Positions 52,601 through 63,335 of a DNA stretch of 64,000 nt are shown in pieces (positions within the stretch are counted from its first letter, which is position 1; each line of letters begins with the position of its first letter). Made by a program: the position numbers and the translations under genes. The stretch is from contig NC_062241.1 of the NCBI RefSeq assembly GCF_905475465.1, forward strand, positions 5,890,001 through 5,954,000, given 5' to 3'. A model generated the notes under the pieces. The model worked only from the letters and a program-made list of their open reading frames with translations. It searched no databases and was not told the DNA's origin. The stretch is from Pieris napi. Taxonomy: Eukaryota > Arthropoda > Insecta > Lepidoptera > Pieridae.

Positions 52601-55600
52601 AAATTTAAGCATTGCAATTTTTAAAGAAATTCAATGGTAGCCTTAAATTTGGAAGTTGATTGGGTTGTGTGACCTACTCCTGTTTTCCCTATTTTCTCTC
52701 ATATACAGGGTGGCCAAAAAGTCGTGGATCAAACGCAAATAGGGGATAGATGAGGTCATCAGCGGATATAGATATTAGTTATTATTATTATTATTATTAT
52801 TGCGGTAGAAAGATATTAGAGCGACTCATGGCCATGTGTAATGGCCTTTTCAGAATCCATATTAAATGCGCCAAAACTTGTAATACAGGGTCACTTTTCG
52901 GTAGAGTAATTTTTTTTCACAGTGGGGTCCGTAATAAACAAAAAGTTTTGATTTGAAAAAAAATTATATCGTATAACTTAATATTATCTTCAATACACTC
53001 AATAAACAACTATAAATAGTATGTTTAACGCAAGAACTCATCAGTACCAATCTAGTGGATATTATGAAAAAGATACAGGATGTAGATTTTTTCGAATTTT
53101 AATAAGAATTAGTAAAAAAAAGTCAATTTTCATATAAAAACCAAAATAAATCATAACTCTGCAGGGGTTGACCTTAGAGACCTCCCGTAGAACAATTTTT
53201 TGCCGCTAATGACCTCATCTATCCCTTATTTGCGTTTGATCCACGACTTTTTGGCCACCCTGTATAATTTATTCTTGGTCTGCTTATGTCCGTGACCCAT
53301 GGCATCTGGCTATAAGAGTTATGGAATAGAGAGACCTACAAATTACAAGTACCTAATTGTAATTTGTAAATTATAGTAATTGTAATTTTTCGACATGGCC
53401 ACTCTCAAAAAGTCTCCATGCCCGAGTCGGTTAGGAGTATTTTTTACAGTAAAATAAACTCTGTCAACGTTATTAAAAAAAATACCATGAGACTCTTTCG
53501 GTTAAGTATTGATGTTACAAAAGTTCCGTAATAGATGAGTATGCACTTAGATCTTTTAATAAATAATAATTCTTTTATTGGCAGGACTTGACATTCAGAT
53601 TGTCGACTGCTGTTTTCTGTATAATTACCTCAAGAGGCATTGTCGAAAGACAAATAAATCTTACAATATGTTGCATCCGTGACCTCAATGCATCGAATCC
53701 TCGAATGCAAATGTAAATATCGAAACAAAACACTACAATCAAATAGCAAATGATTAATTTTTATAAATACAATGCCATTTTTTTTATTGAAGGAGTGCTT
53801 CAAATATAAAATTCATGAAATTTTCTCTTACCGAGAACTGATTAATAAAATAATTTTAACTTGATGTGTTTACCTTTCACATAATAATCTAAATGTTGCT
53901 TATTAGAAGACTGAACTTTAAATAATTGGATCAATTGAAAAATAAAAATAAAAAACATAAATCAAAACACTTGGTACACCCAAAAAACTTATCGATTAAA
54001 AAAGTGGCCAAGAGTTTATTGTCAGTTCTTCTCTTCCGTTCTACGTCCTTGATTTGAGAACTGGCAGTAAATGTAAAATTAGAAGCATTTAATGTATATT
54101 TATTTTTGACGTTCATAAGTGTACATTGTGTTACCTACATGAATAAACGATTTTTAACTTTGAATACTACGATTAATTAGTATACGACATCTATTCATAT
54201 TTCATAAAAAAAATATAGATTTTTGTTGTCTTTTAATGAGTGAAGACCCTTTAATGACGCATGGTATAAATATGGCATGGCATATTTATACCATGCCATG
54301 AATGTCTATGCCTGAAATATTTGTGTATTGCCAGTATTAAAAACCTAAGATCACTCGGATCACTGTACCGATTTTACGGCAGAGTTAAAATCTGTGGACA
54401 ATACACAAAAATAATTTTCAGTGTTATACCTAGTACAAATGAAATCAGAAGCTAATAAGCAATAAAATAACAATTTAATAAATTTATTTGTATATTTTCA
54501 ATATTATTTGCTTAAACTTTAAAGGTGGTAAAGATAACGTTCTGATTTATTGTTGTAGTAGTCAAAGGTTCACTAATTTCAATTTATAATTCTATAGAGA
54601 TAATATTTTTACTATATTGCTTAGCCAATAAACGCAGTACAAAATAAAATGTATCAGCGTAATTTACTATCATTTCTTTTACTAAACACCGAAATAAAGT
54701 TACTGAAATACTAATAGGGGACGCTAGCACCTCTTTTCCGCTGTGATGTCGTAGTCAGTCTGGATTGCTTTCAGTTTTAACGGGGTGACTCTGACACGAC
54801 GGCTGAAGAACGAAACTTAATATTATCACGTATAACGCGAAACTAGAATGCTCTTAACCAATCAGAATCGAACGGATTGCGCCATCGTTTCGATTAGCTT
54901 ATCTGGAGGTTTTATATGGGGTGTTAAAGAGTGCTGGTAACCATATGGTAGAAAATGAATTAACGTTGCTTGGCTGAATAACGACCTCGACGATTTAGAA
55001 GCTATATCGTGAATATTTATAAACGCTGTAGTCAACACGAGCTACGCTGTATGCTGAATGTAAAGCCAGTGATAAAATTAGTGACAAATAAATAAATTAA
55101 GTAAAGCTAATATTATTTAGCATTAATTTTATACAATATTTTTTTGTTAGCGAAATGCCCTTTTTATATAAGTACCTATTTATATTTAAGTACTAGCTGG
55201 CCTGGCGATCATCGTACCGCCTAACAGTCGATTCTTTATTTTTTTTAAATACTTCTTATATTCTGCTATTCGGGACACCGGTCTAGCTAAGATAAAAAAA
55301 AGAAAGTTGATAAGACAACAAATACATTATGTCAAAAAATAAAAATTTACCTTCCCGGAACCCCTCCACTAACACTTGAACTTTATGACATGGTATAAAA
55401 GTTCAAATTGACTTTTAAGTATTATTACGAATATTATGTATGGGAATATAGAAAAGTGTTGTTTTTAGACTTTTTCACTCATTTTTTTTAATTTTTCTCT
55501 CCGTAAGAACCATCGTCGAACTTCAAAGAATATTATAAAAAAAGAATTGGCCAAATCGGTCAAGACCTTTTCATGTTATGTCGTGACAACGAAAAACGGG

Positions 55601-58600
55601 TTTCATTTTTATATATGTATATAGATGATAGACATTTAAAGAACTTCACTAACCAAGAACATTAGGTAGAAATTGTGATTTATTGATCGATTCACCAGAT
55701 CTAAATACGTCTAGATATCAGCTGTAATCGCTAGATCAAAACACAAATTTAAATTGTAAATTTAGCAATCGCCTCATCAATTATTTGGATAGATTTATAC
55801 CCGATTCCTCTCTACTTGGCAATATACAGCTCATTTCGTATTCAACATTTGAATTAGCCATGCAATTTATAAGGGCGCGCGATAACATCCATGATGTACG
55901 GTTGTATAATTTGTTCCTTATTAATTATAGTAGGTCAAATTTGTACTAATGAGCTAACGTAATCGAGGCCTAGATTTTCGAATGAGTTCCTTAAAAAATA
56001 AATGATAGTAGTCTAGGAGAGTAATTTTTGATTTCTCTTGATTTTACGAGTTTTTCGTAACTCCATCTTACACTTGTAAAAACCGGAATTTGTATGTAGT
56101 TATTATTGTAATTTAAAAAAGTATTATTATTATTTTTTTGTACCACTATCATGGCAAATAAAGGATTTATTTATTTATTTATTTAAAAACTTTTCAAAAT
56201 GTTAATTAGTCGTACTCATAGTTGGAGAAGTGACAGTGGAATAAATGTGAATAGTTATTTCTTATATTTTAATTTACGAGGAGGACTTGTAAATGAAATA
56301 TGGACATGACCGCTATGACGTACGCGCTGAATATACTTCAACAGTACTGCGAATATTATAAGGATTTCGCCACAATGAAGCACACTTAACCATATAAAAG
56401 CGTGTATAAATGTTTTAATTTAAAGCCTTTACTGAACGGAACTTCCAATTTCATTCATCAGTACGAATAACATAATGTTTGAGGAATAAATAAAAAAAAA
56501 AATGGGTAAGTTGAAAATATTATTAAAAGAATTATGCTGCTTCATCAATCATATTGGTTTTGGTTTTCATTGATTAATAGCGCTCATTTATATGTTTTGA
56601 TGATATAAATCATTTATGGATTATATTAAACAAGAAAATTCTATAAAATTTTGTTACCAATAATTGAAAATAAAGTCACTTTCTTTCACTAATTAAAGAC
56701 TTTCAATGATTACGCAAGAAATAAGGAGTGTTTCCATTAAAAAGATAATTTAATTAATTATAAATAAAATGGGGAAATACAATTAGAAAGTTACTTAAAA
56801 AGTATGAATTGTAATAACAAAGACGGTCGCAATAAATATCGAAGATATTACTAATGCTATTTTGCCCTTTCTGCTTAGTAAACAATAAATCAACGTAAAC
56901 ACTGATATCTAAGCCTTAAATGCTAATCCACACCGGTGTGCGCACGGCCTATATTTCTAAAGACACTCGAGAGCTTGTATGCCTGTCATTGTATGCAAAG
57001 TTTGCTCGCTTCTGAGCAGGTGACGAGTGCGTCTTTCAAAACAAACATAAGAACTTATTATTAAATACAATATCTTATCTAAATAATGATTTTGAATGCT
57101 GTATTATTAATAATTGTTTGTTAGAATGTTACTTTGTTAAAGCGCTTAAAATAATTACTGCAATCATTTTTCATAGACTACAAGTAGTTTTCGTAAACCT
57201 TTCCTTTTTAAGACTATTTTAAACGCGATGGTAAATTGGAATTAACATACTGTATGTATACAATAATAAGCCAAGTGGCTTAATAACCCTATATATGTGT
57301 CTTGCCTCAAGTTGCATTCGATTGATCACTTTGATTTCATAGACAAGTAAGTGATCAGATTTCTGTCTGACAAATGTCGATTTTTGGATTTGATATGCGC
57401 CAGTTTCGGTGGTAGATGTGCATACATACATAAAGTCCATTGGTGCAAATCCGGGCATCGAACAAAAAAAAACAATATTCAAAGGGAATAAAATTATGCC
57501 AATATTTTATACACAAAATATTCCATCAAACTTGTAGACCTTTAAAGCGTATTTAAATACATCTCCTTACAATGATTCAACATGACATATGCGATCTTCG
57601 AGTGAGTAGTGACGAAGCCATCGGACCACTGTATTACCATTGCATTATCACAACTCCTCTTATTATTTCGTGCCATTGAGAACAGTACATGAATATGAAA
57701 CACCTCAATAGAGACGTCATACATCTGCAATGATGGACAGTAGTCGCTATGCATCTAGTAACCCGAGCACAAGATACAATCCATAGAAGTTTATTTGAAG
57801 AAATAAAAGATAATTTGCACTAAGATTTTAGTATGAATAACCATTGATTAAACAAAATATTAATTTGTTTTAAGTATAATAGTTAACCATGTCAACTAAT
57901 GCTTTTTTGTGGGTAACATACAGTTAAAAAAATACGAGCTTCTTCAACTTATCATACAAAGCAAAGTGGCAGGTAGAAGTAGACCTGGCCGCAGATGCAC
58001 GTCTTAGTTAAAAAACTTAAGACAATGGTACGGTCAAAGCACCAAGTCATTGTTTAGAAGCCCGGCATCGAAAATTAAAATAGCCATGATGATTCCTAAC
58101 CTTCGCAAGGAGATGGCACTATAAGAAGAAGAAGATGTATAACTTCACATATATGTACGTAATTTGTTTATATTTCTCGCGGAAACTTATAAAAACACGA
58201 AAAAATAGTGTATTTCGTTTCTAAAAATTTAAATTTCTGAACAATGTTGTCAAATAAACAATTATTTTTTCTTTGTATAGACTAGAGTATGTAACTAGGA
58301 AACACACGCTTCTCTTTTCCTGCTCCGCCCTTGGTCTTTTGTTATTCCATGGCCGTCTTTTCATATATGACCTTAATATCATTACGATTAAACGATATCA
58401 TCAAAAACAAGGTTATTAGGCTTTCAAGATGCTTATAACTCAAGATTAGCGTACACTACTTGAGTGGTTTGTAATTGTAAAAATATACTCAAGGTAATTG
58501 TTTAATAACAGATTGTAGGTAGTACGTTGTTCTGATTTCTGTGTAAACTTTTTATAAATTAATTTAAAATAATACATAAATAGTACTGAGAGTGGTAGTG

Positions 58601-59035
58601 GTACTTTAAGTAGAAAATAGTAGAATAATTAAGTTTTAGCTTAAAGCACTAAAAAATATTGAAATATGTTCACCATTCATCCAATCATATGCCCAAAGGT
58701 TTTTCACTGTTAGCCTTAAAATAATTACAAAATATTCAGACCAAGACTTAAAAGATTATTTATTTCTTGCTTTGTATTAGTTTAAACCTTTGTTTGATTT
58801 ATAATAAAAAAATTGTGTCACTTAATTAGGTATATGTGGGTAGAACTTACTTGGTATCGATATGCAGTATCTTCATATCCATGGCGTGCACAGTGGTGAA
58901 GACGTTGGTGGCGCCGTGGACTACGCACTCGCGCGTCTCCGGCATCGCCAGCGGCGTGCACGACGCTAGGAACACGGGCTCGTTGCGACTGCATAGTGGT
59001 AGGTAAGACACGTAGTGGCCGCGGACTAGAACTAC
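36992..59035 (-). CDS. dys: dysfusion-like bHLH-PAS transcription factor, 3' five exons (N-terminus outside window)
   Basis: Five minus-strand exons join by phase: 59035-58851, 51992-51886, 44845-44692, 38082-37756, 37643-36992. They give 474 residues and a stop. The order of landmarks is VVLVRGHYVSYLPLCSRNEP (1-20, end of PAS-A), CTPLAMPETRECVVHGATNV (29-48, linker), FTTVHAMDMKILHIDTN (49-65, first PAS-B strands), LGWDRSALHGVSWYHLLHPD (about residues 67-86, PAS-B), TQSEQERSC..LLRLQRRCGQFLWVHAVLQL and VIVCTNQVLSEQEA (rest of PAS-B), then NPWLYHYYAVQSKLHYGLAY. A Pro/Ser/Thr-rich C-terminal region follows, likely regulatory. The HLHPD-type PAS-B with the TKHRLITQSEQERSC segment fits the Dysfusion/NPAS4 branch best. 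In Drosophila, Dysfusion pairs with Tango and controls tracheal fusion cells and leg joints. The bHLH and most of PAS-A should be encoded right of 64000. Identity to dysfusion is from memory of the family, not a search; it could be another class I bHLH-PAS gene of the NPAS4 branch. Confidence 0.85.
37644..37755 (-). other. dysfusion-like short intron (112 bp)
   Basis: A compact intron of normal insect minimum-size class, bounded by GTATTG and TTCCAG. It contrasts with the 6.6-7.0 kb introns that separate the PAS exons. Confidence 0.85.
37756..38082 (-). CDS. dys: dysfusion-like exon d: post-PAS region
   Basis: Acceptor TTGTCAACAG and donor AGCAG|GTATTG. It encodes EQEATVMKANPWLYHYYAVQ and SKLHYGLAYEAATRMYG, a conserved stretch just after PAS-B, and then a proline-rich segment (GPPPPDIQVYPPTMQYAPTP onward) without a fold I recognise. 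The last two bases AG join A of the final exon to give Arg. Confidence 0.9.
41313..41456. mobile_element. Deleted relative of the foldback element
   Basis: Matches the left arm and loop of the element at 44308-44554 almost base for base (CGATTCTGTAACTCACTTTT ... ACAAGCTCCCACCTTTTCAG). It then jumps to AAATCATTTTCATCTTG, so most of the second arm is missing. No inverted repeat remains. Confidence 0.85.
41945..42035 (+). repeat. Short interspersed repeat, GGCAACGC family, degenerate copy
   Basis: Retains CATGTTAAGTGATGCC and GACGCGTTGCTGGCCTTATA at the expected spacing, with many substitutions between. Confidence 0.55.
42520..42834 (+). mobile_element. Helitron-like fragment ending in CTAG
   Basis: Contains TTCGTTCGCATACTCATTCG, AACGGCTAGACCGATTTTTA and GAGAATCGGACAACATCTAT, and ends TTTGCCGGGTCGACTAG then T. 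Blocks are shared in reverse with 30151-30620. Confidence 0.6.
44308..44554. mobile_element. Foldback (long inverted repeat) element
   Basis: Arms of 109 bases (44308-44416 and 44446-44554) surround a 29-base loop. I count two mismatches between arms, so an RNA or single strand would form a near-perfect hairpin. The ends are CTGCCTTGCGATTCTG and CAGAATCACAAGGCAG. It has no coding capacity and sits about 140 bases downstream of dysfusion-like exon c, inside the next intron. It is probably a MITE or foldback transposon. Confidence 0.85.
44692..44845 (-). CDS. dys: dysfusion-like exon c: C-terminal half of PAS-B
   Basis: Acceptor CTTTTTAG and donor TTAAG|GTAAGA. It encodes TQSEQERSCIALLRLQRRCG, QFLWVHAVLQLKDNLENSQR and PVIVCTNQVL, which correspond to the last beta strands of PAS-B. 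The last two bases AG pair with C of the next exon to give Ser. All phases agree with exons b and d. Confidence 0.9.
45118..45235 (-). repeat. Short interspersed repeat, GGCAACGC family, reverse copy
   Basis: Reverse orientation: TTAAAGGCCGGCATCGCACA, TGTCCATGGGCGGCGGTTAA and CCTGCTCGTTTGCATCCTGT, complements of the reference copy at 21905. Confidence 0.7.
49222..49233. repeat. 12-base G run
   Basis: A mononucleotide tract in very AT-rich surroundings; polymorphic length or an assembly uncertainty is likely. Confidence 0.9.
51886..51992 (-). CDS. dys: dysfusion-like exon b: small PAS-B exon
   Basis: A 107-bp exon bounded by acceptor TTGTCCAG and donor CTAA|GTAAGT. It supplies T to complete Asn, then 35 codons (SEWHLGWDRSALHGVSWYHL, LHPDCCKEAQTKHRL), then A that joins TA of the next exon to make Ile. 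The G-W-Y-x-L-L-H-P-D-like core is the diagnostic PAS-B turn. It is too short to stand out as an open frame, and an unrelated plus-strand frame overlaps it. Confidence 0.88.
52706..53262. mobile_element. 557-bp inverted-repeat DNA transposon flanked by TA
   Basis: Terminal inverted repeats of 59 bases begin CAGGGTGGCCAAAAAGTCG and differ by only two bases between the ends. Both outer sides read TATA, so a TA (or TATA) target duplication is visible. The inside has no transposase frame, so this is a non-autonomous MITE of Tc1/mariner-like type. It contains an (ATT)n tract near 52781-52801. High similarity of the ends suggests recent insertion. Confidence 0.9.
54259..54296. repeat. Perfect 16-bp hairpin
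   Basis: GCATGGTATAAATATG, loop GCATGG, CATATTTATACCATGC. The loop repeats the arm's own GCATGG, and another CCATG follows, so it is a compact stem-loop of unknown origin. Confidence 0.75.
55193..55631 (-). mobile_element. Helitron-like or related interspersed fragment, reverse orientation
   Basis: Starts CTAGCTGGCCTGGCGATCAT and includes CCAAATCGGTCAAGACCTTT, CATGTTATGTCGTGACAACG and a tail TTTCATTTTTATATATGTAT. This order is recalled from common lepidopteran non-autonomous repeats. Assignment to Helitrons is tentative. Confidence 0.45.
57955..58135 (+). mobile_element. LINE 3' remnant
   Basis: Translation gives VAGRSRPGRRCTSWLKNLRQ then WYGQSTKSLFRSP and IAMMIPNLRKEMAL. This resembles the last residues of LINE ORFs of the type RGRR..W..NLR.W.G.S...LFR.A.....I..MI.NLR. 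It is a short, dead 3' piece ending in AAGAAGAAGAAG. Confidence 0.65.
58851..59035 (-). CDS. dys: dysfusion-like exon a: end of PAS-A, linker, start of PAS-B
   Basis: The acceptor TTTCTTAG and donor ACCAA|GTAAGT bound 61 codons plus two bases. It starts in phase 0 with VVLVRGHYVSYLPLCSRNEP. It is clearly GC-richer than the flanking sequence, as expected for coding DNA here. The two leftover bases AA take T from the next exon to make Asn. Confidence 0.88.
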
Positions 59036-59114
59036 CTAAGAAAGGAGATCTCATTTAAGTGAAAAATCTTTAAAATAATAATTATTCAGTACATCCCTTT
59101 TTATTGATTTCTCA

Positions 59115-59235
59115 TAAGTTTTAGTATTAAATGCGCACATAGAAAGGAAAATCGGGGACCGAACCCACGATTGTCAGGCTTTACAGACACACAGGCACAT
59201 TTTATGTTTTACTGATCATATAAGTCATTCCAGTG
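59115..59235 (-). repeat. tRNA-derived SINE-like fragment, reverse copy
   Basis: On the minus strand, a B box GTGGGTTCGGTCCCCGA is followed by CTTTCTATGTGCGCATTTAA, which matches the copy at 14340. It is next to dysfusion-like exon a, upstream of it. Confidence 0.6.
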
Positions 59236-60351
59236 CCCGGATGCGCATGGCTAATCCTTAACGATTATTGCATCTCCGGAAATCAAAGTTTTAAAACATA
59301 AGACAATTTTTATAGTAAAACAAATACCTTCCTAATAAAAAGGTCTTTATATTTGGCAATTCTCTATGTTTAATCCTTTTCTTAATGATTACATACAGAT
59401 TTGCCAATTATTAGAGCTTCAGTAAGTAACGATGTCCCATACAATTGAATCACGTGTAAAAAATGGTAGTATTTTTCAGGAACATACTAAATAGTACGTC
59501 CGGATATATCAAAGCGAATTAAATAGAGTAACAGACACATTGCATAACTGCCGAAGGTCACCCGTGTCGAATGGTATTTCTATTAACCGGCGTTCAACTC
59601 TAACCTAAAATTGACATCAAAGGGCGTGGCGCTTTGACATTCTTCAAAGTTTTAACAACAATGGAGAGATAAGAGACAATAGTTCACAGATCAACCGCTC
59701 ACTGAGGTAATCGTCTGCACATGGCCTTGGTATATATTTCACGATAAACAATTTTTATATTCATACAATTGTAGAGCGGCTGTTGCGGATCTTGTTATAA
59801 TTAGTTGTTAGTAACTATTAAACTGTGTTTTTACCAAATACACTACGAACACATACAATTTATTTACTTTATTTGTTATTATTATGTTCGTAGTTTATAC
59901 ATATACAAACCATAGTTTTTCTGTCCACAAATTTACAAGTACATTATAACCAACCCATTGAGAATACAAATTGAAAATGTGTCAACCCGTGGTTCGATGG
60001 GCTTTAAGGTACGCGAAACGTAATAACAATATAAAAATATTTTATCAAAATTGAATAATCGTAACAGATTTCTGTCCAATACTCAGTAATATATGATTTT
60101 CCTCCTATTTAATATAGCAACTTACACAAGAACAATAAATCATGATTAAACTTGGTTATAAATGGTGTTAAATTATATGTTAAGTGATTTTGGTTTCAGA
60201 AATATGATTTAGAACATTTTGTGGCATGAATGTTTTACAAATGGGATAAGTTTAGAATTTGATTTCCATTATTTATTTCACACATTAGCAAAATCTATGA
60301 ATTTTAATGGTTTAATTCTACCGACTTGCAGGATGCTGCACTGCTAGAAAT

Positions 60352-60605
60352 TCGAGCAGCTTTGGCCTAGTGACATTAGCGTGCGGCTCTCATTCCTGAG
60401 TTCAAAGATTCGAATCCGGCTGTGCACCAATAGATTTCTTGTCTATGGACGCATTTAACACGCACTCGTAAGGTGTAGGAAACCACCATAACATGGCCCA
60501 AAATTCAGAAGCCCGATCACACTTGTTTATTAGGAAAAACAAATGATCTCGAAACAGATACATAAATCTACAGACCTTAAAGGTAAGTGTACCTCACTGT
60601 TTGGA
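60352..60605 (+). repeat. tRNA-derived SINE-like repeat, copy 3
   Basis: Head with A box-like TGGCCTAGTGACATT and B box AGATTCGAATCCGGC; then GTGCACCAATAGATTTCTTG, GACGCATTTAACACGCACTC and a tail CTACAGACCTTAAAGG. Same block order as 14340-14612. Confidence 0.75.
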
Positions 60606-63209
60606 TTTTTTATGCTCTAAATAAATATATTGAAAGACAATTCCCTTTAAAATAAAAGGGATATAAACGTCTTCACATATCTCGACGCGTCAGTTTAATA
60701 AGACGTCGAAATAAGTTTTGCGTTAATCAAAACAAATATTATACAACTTATAAAAAAGTAGTTTGGGAACTATAAAATACACTTACATCATTTGAATAAC
60801 ACCAATCTACTGTTCGCCAAGTCGAATATGGTTTATAAAAAGTATTATAAAAACTGTACGAGTCATGTAATTACAATCATTAACACTCAATAGCAGATAT
60901 TGTGTCTAGATTATCTTTACAAAGTTTGCGTCAACGCTGCCCGCCTACAACCGAAACCGGATACAAATCAAACGTCGACTAATAGTAATCATTAAGTACA
61001 CATTAATTATTATTGTAACTGTTATTAATTGATACAAATAAAAACAATTGTACATAATATTGAGCAATTATTTCGAAAATGTTGCGGCGGTGAAAGATTT
61101 ATTTTAAACTAATAAGTCGACAGCTATACCTAAATGGAACTTAAATATTGCTAAAACATTATTATACGATTAAATTACAGCTGTTTCACTTTATACAGGC
61201 TTCAGTAGTTAGGGCCTATTAAAGTCAAGATCCTCAAATCCCACTTATACAGAATCGCGACATATATTTTTATTATAAGACGTTTTCTACTATATCATTT
61301 TACAGTGGATTAAGGATGACTTCTGACTATCTATCTATCTATCTATACACATTGTACGTAGCTAAAGTTTAAGCCATGTTATATATACCGCCTTTGTGGC
61401 TCAGTGAGTAATACGCAAAATGAGTATTTTAAATATATGTCTGCTCATGGACTTTAATGTTATAAAGGTTTCAGTATCATTTGTTTCTATAACATTAAAC
61501 TTTAATGATTGCATCAAGTTCTAGCTCTAGACAATACACAGCTTTCTACCAAATGTGTCGTGACCAGAATGACCTGCAACTGACCGATTGATACAGACAT
61601 GTTATTTTAGTTTAAGGTGACTCTGTGCATATTTTGTCTATGAAAACATTTAAAAACATGACATTAATGATGTATCCATAGAGCGTATAGTTTATAAGAT
61701 TAATGATATGTAGATATGGCAAATAAGTTTATGGTATTTTGGTACAAAAAACGACCATATTTTTGCATATCAAGCAAAGGATTTTTGTTCCTTCACATAA
61801 GTTATTAAATGCGTAAACTGAGAAACTGATTACGATTTAAGCGTATAAAAATGCAATGGCAAGGTGTTGTATATCTATGGAAATGTTGCTATATTTATCT
61901 CAAGAAATATGAATTATAAATACACTTGTAAATAGCGAAAGCATATTAAGCAGTGATTTACGTATCAATGCTAAAACAATAAAATATAACTTTGAATAAT
62001 TTAAAAGTGTGGTCAAAAGAGTCACGCCTGCAAGTCACGAGTCGTTACGTCAATTATTTTTATAAGATCCTCCGAGTATATAACGGTAGATAGGTTTTAG
62101 AAATATAAAGGACAAGGTTAGTATTTAAAAAAATATTATGTTCGTTGAAAAACTTAAACCTTACGTCGCAAGTCGTTGATTTTTATTGCATATTCAAGAT
62201 TTAACGTATTATATATAACAAAACCAATTTTTTAAAAACTATTTTAGGAATATCGTACAGTTATAAGAGCTTCCAAATCTTAAAACGTAGAATTTTTAAA
62301 TAAGCCATCAATGAGATGAAATTAATAAGAAGAAATAATGAAGATATGCACTAAGAGAACGATTGAAGTGTCACTTTTATCTTAAATAATATTTAAAATT
62401 AAAAATGCTTATATTATTAAAATAAGAAATATTTGAACTCAATTTTATTAAAGGTTATAGTTTTTTTTAGCTAGAAAATAATTTCAGGACATTCTTTATC
62501 GTAGTTCGTGTTGTCTGTGTGAATTCGGGCAGGCTGCGCACGCGTCGCTCGCAGCTGAGTCATTGCTCGTCACGATGTTAATATACTGTGAACTGCCCAC
62601 TGACTAAGGGTGAACGTCCGGTCTAGTTTGCAACACTTTAATTTGAAATATTTATTCCTTATAAAATCTTTCAATAATTTAATCGCCATTTCCACAGCTC
62701 CCGAACAAAACTTACCAGGAAGATCGGCCACTAATTCCGTAAGAACATTTTATTACCCAACAACAATATTATATGAAGTATTCAAGAACGTCTCGGTTAT
62801 AAATATAAACATATTGAAAAATAAACGCATTGCAACACATTCTCAATATGTTTAAATATGCAAATAATACATCTTAATATAGAGTACGGAGGCTCGCAGT
62901 TTTGTTATTACAAACAGTTAAATTTACATTTCATAAATAAATGCATCTCTTGCTTGCTAACGACGCAGCTCTGTTTTTGCCTTAATTTAAATAGCCTGGC
63001 ACGCTTCGACGTGTGAACTTGGCTTTTCAATATCGGATACCTCACTTCGAGGCATTCGGAACGAATTGTTACTTTACGGTTTTGAATAGAGATGTTTTGT
63101 TAAGGCAATGTTTGATATAAAACGCTATTTGATGCCAAGCTGTTATACCTAAAATAACATTTTGTTAGGTTATTTATTTTGTAATAAAGTTTTTCTTTTC
63201 TTTATTTTA

Positions 63210-63335
63210 TAGAACATAGTGCAAATGGGCAGTTGAAGCACCTCATGTGAAGTGATAGCACTGCCCATGAATACTCACACTGCCAAAGGAGTCTGAAGTG
63301 CGTTACTGACACTTTAAGAAGTGCTACGGTGGTTT
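63210..63335 (+). repeat. Short interspersed repeat, GGCAACGC family
   Basis: Contains GTGCAAATGGGCAGTTGAAG, CACCTCATGTGAAGTGATAG, CACTGCCCATGAATACTCAC and AAGTGCGTTACTGACACTTT. This is a diverged copy of the 21905 element. Confidence 0.65.

Larger units (their letters stand above)
51993..58850 (-). other. dysfusion-like intron a-b (6,858 bp)
   Basis: No gene supported. It contains the TA-flanked inverted-repeat transposon (52706-53262), a hairpin (54259-54296), a Helitron-like fragment (55193-55631), a LINE 3' remnant (57955-58135) and a GC-richer unique-looking block at 54715-55080. Confidence 0.8.

Noticed and set aside
61328..61345. TATC tetranucleotide run as a possible CRISPR-like or satellite array
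   Set aside because: It is an ordinary short microsatellite of about four units.
62515..62580. CpG-rich patch that might be a missing dysfusion-like 5' exon
   Set aside because: Translation on the minus strand in all frames gives no bHLH or PAS-A motif.
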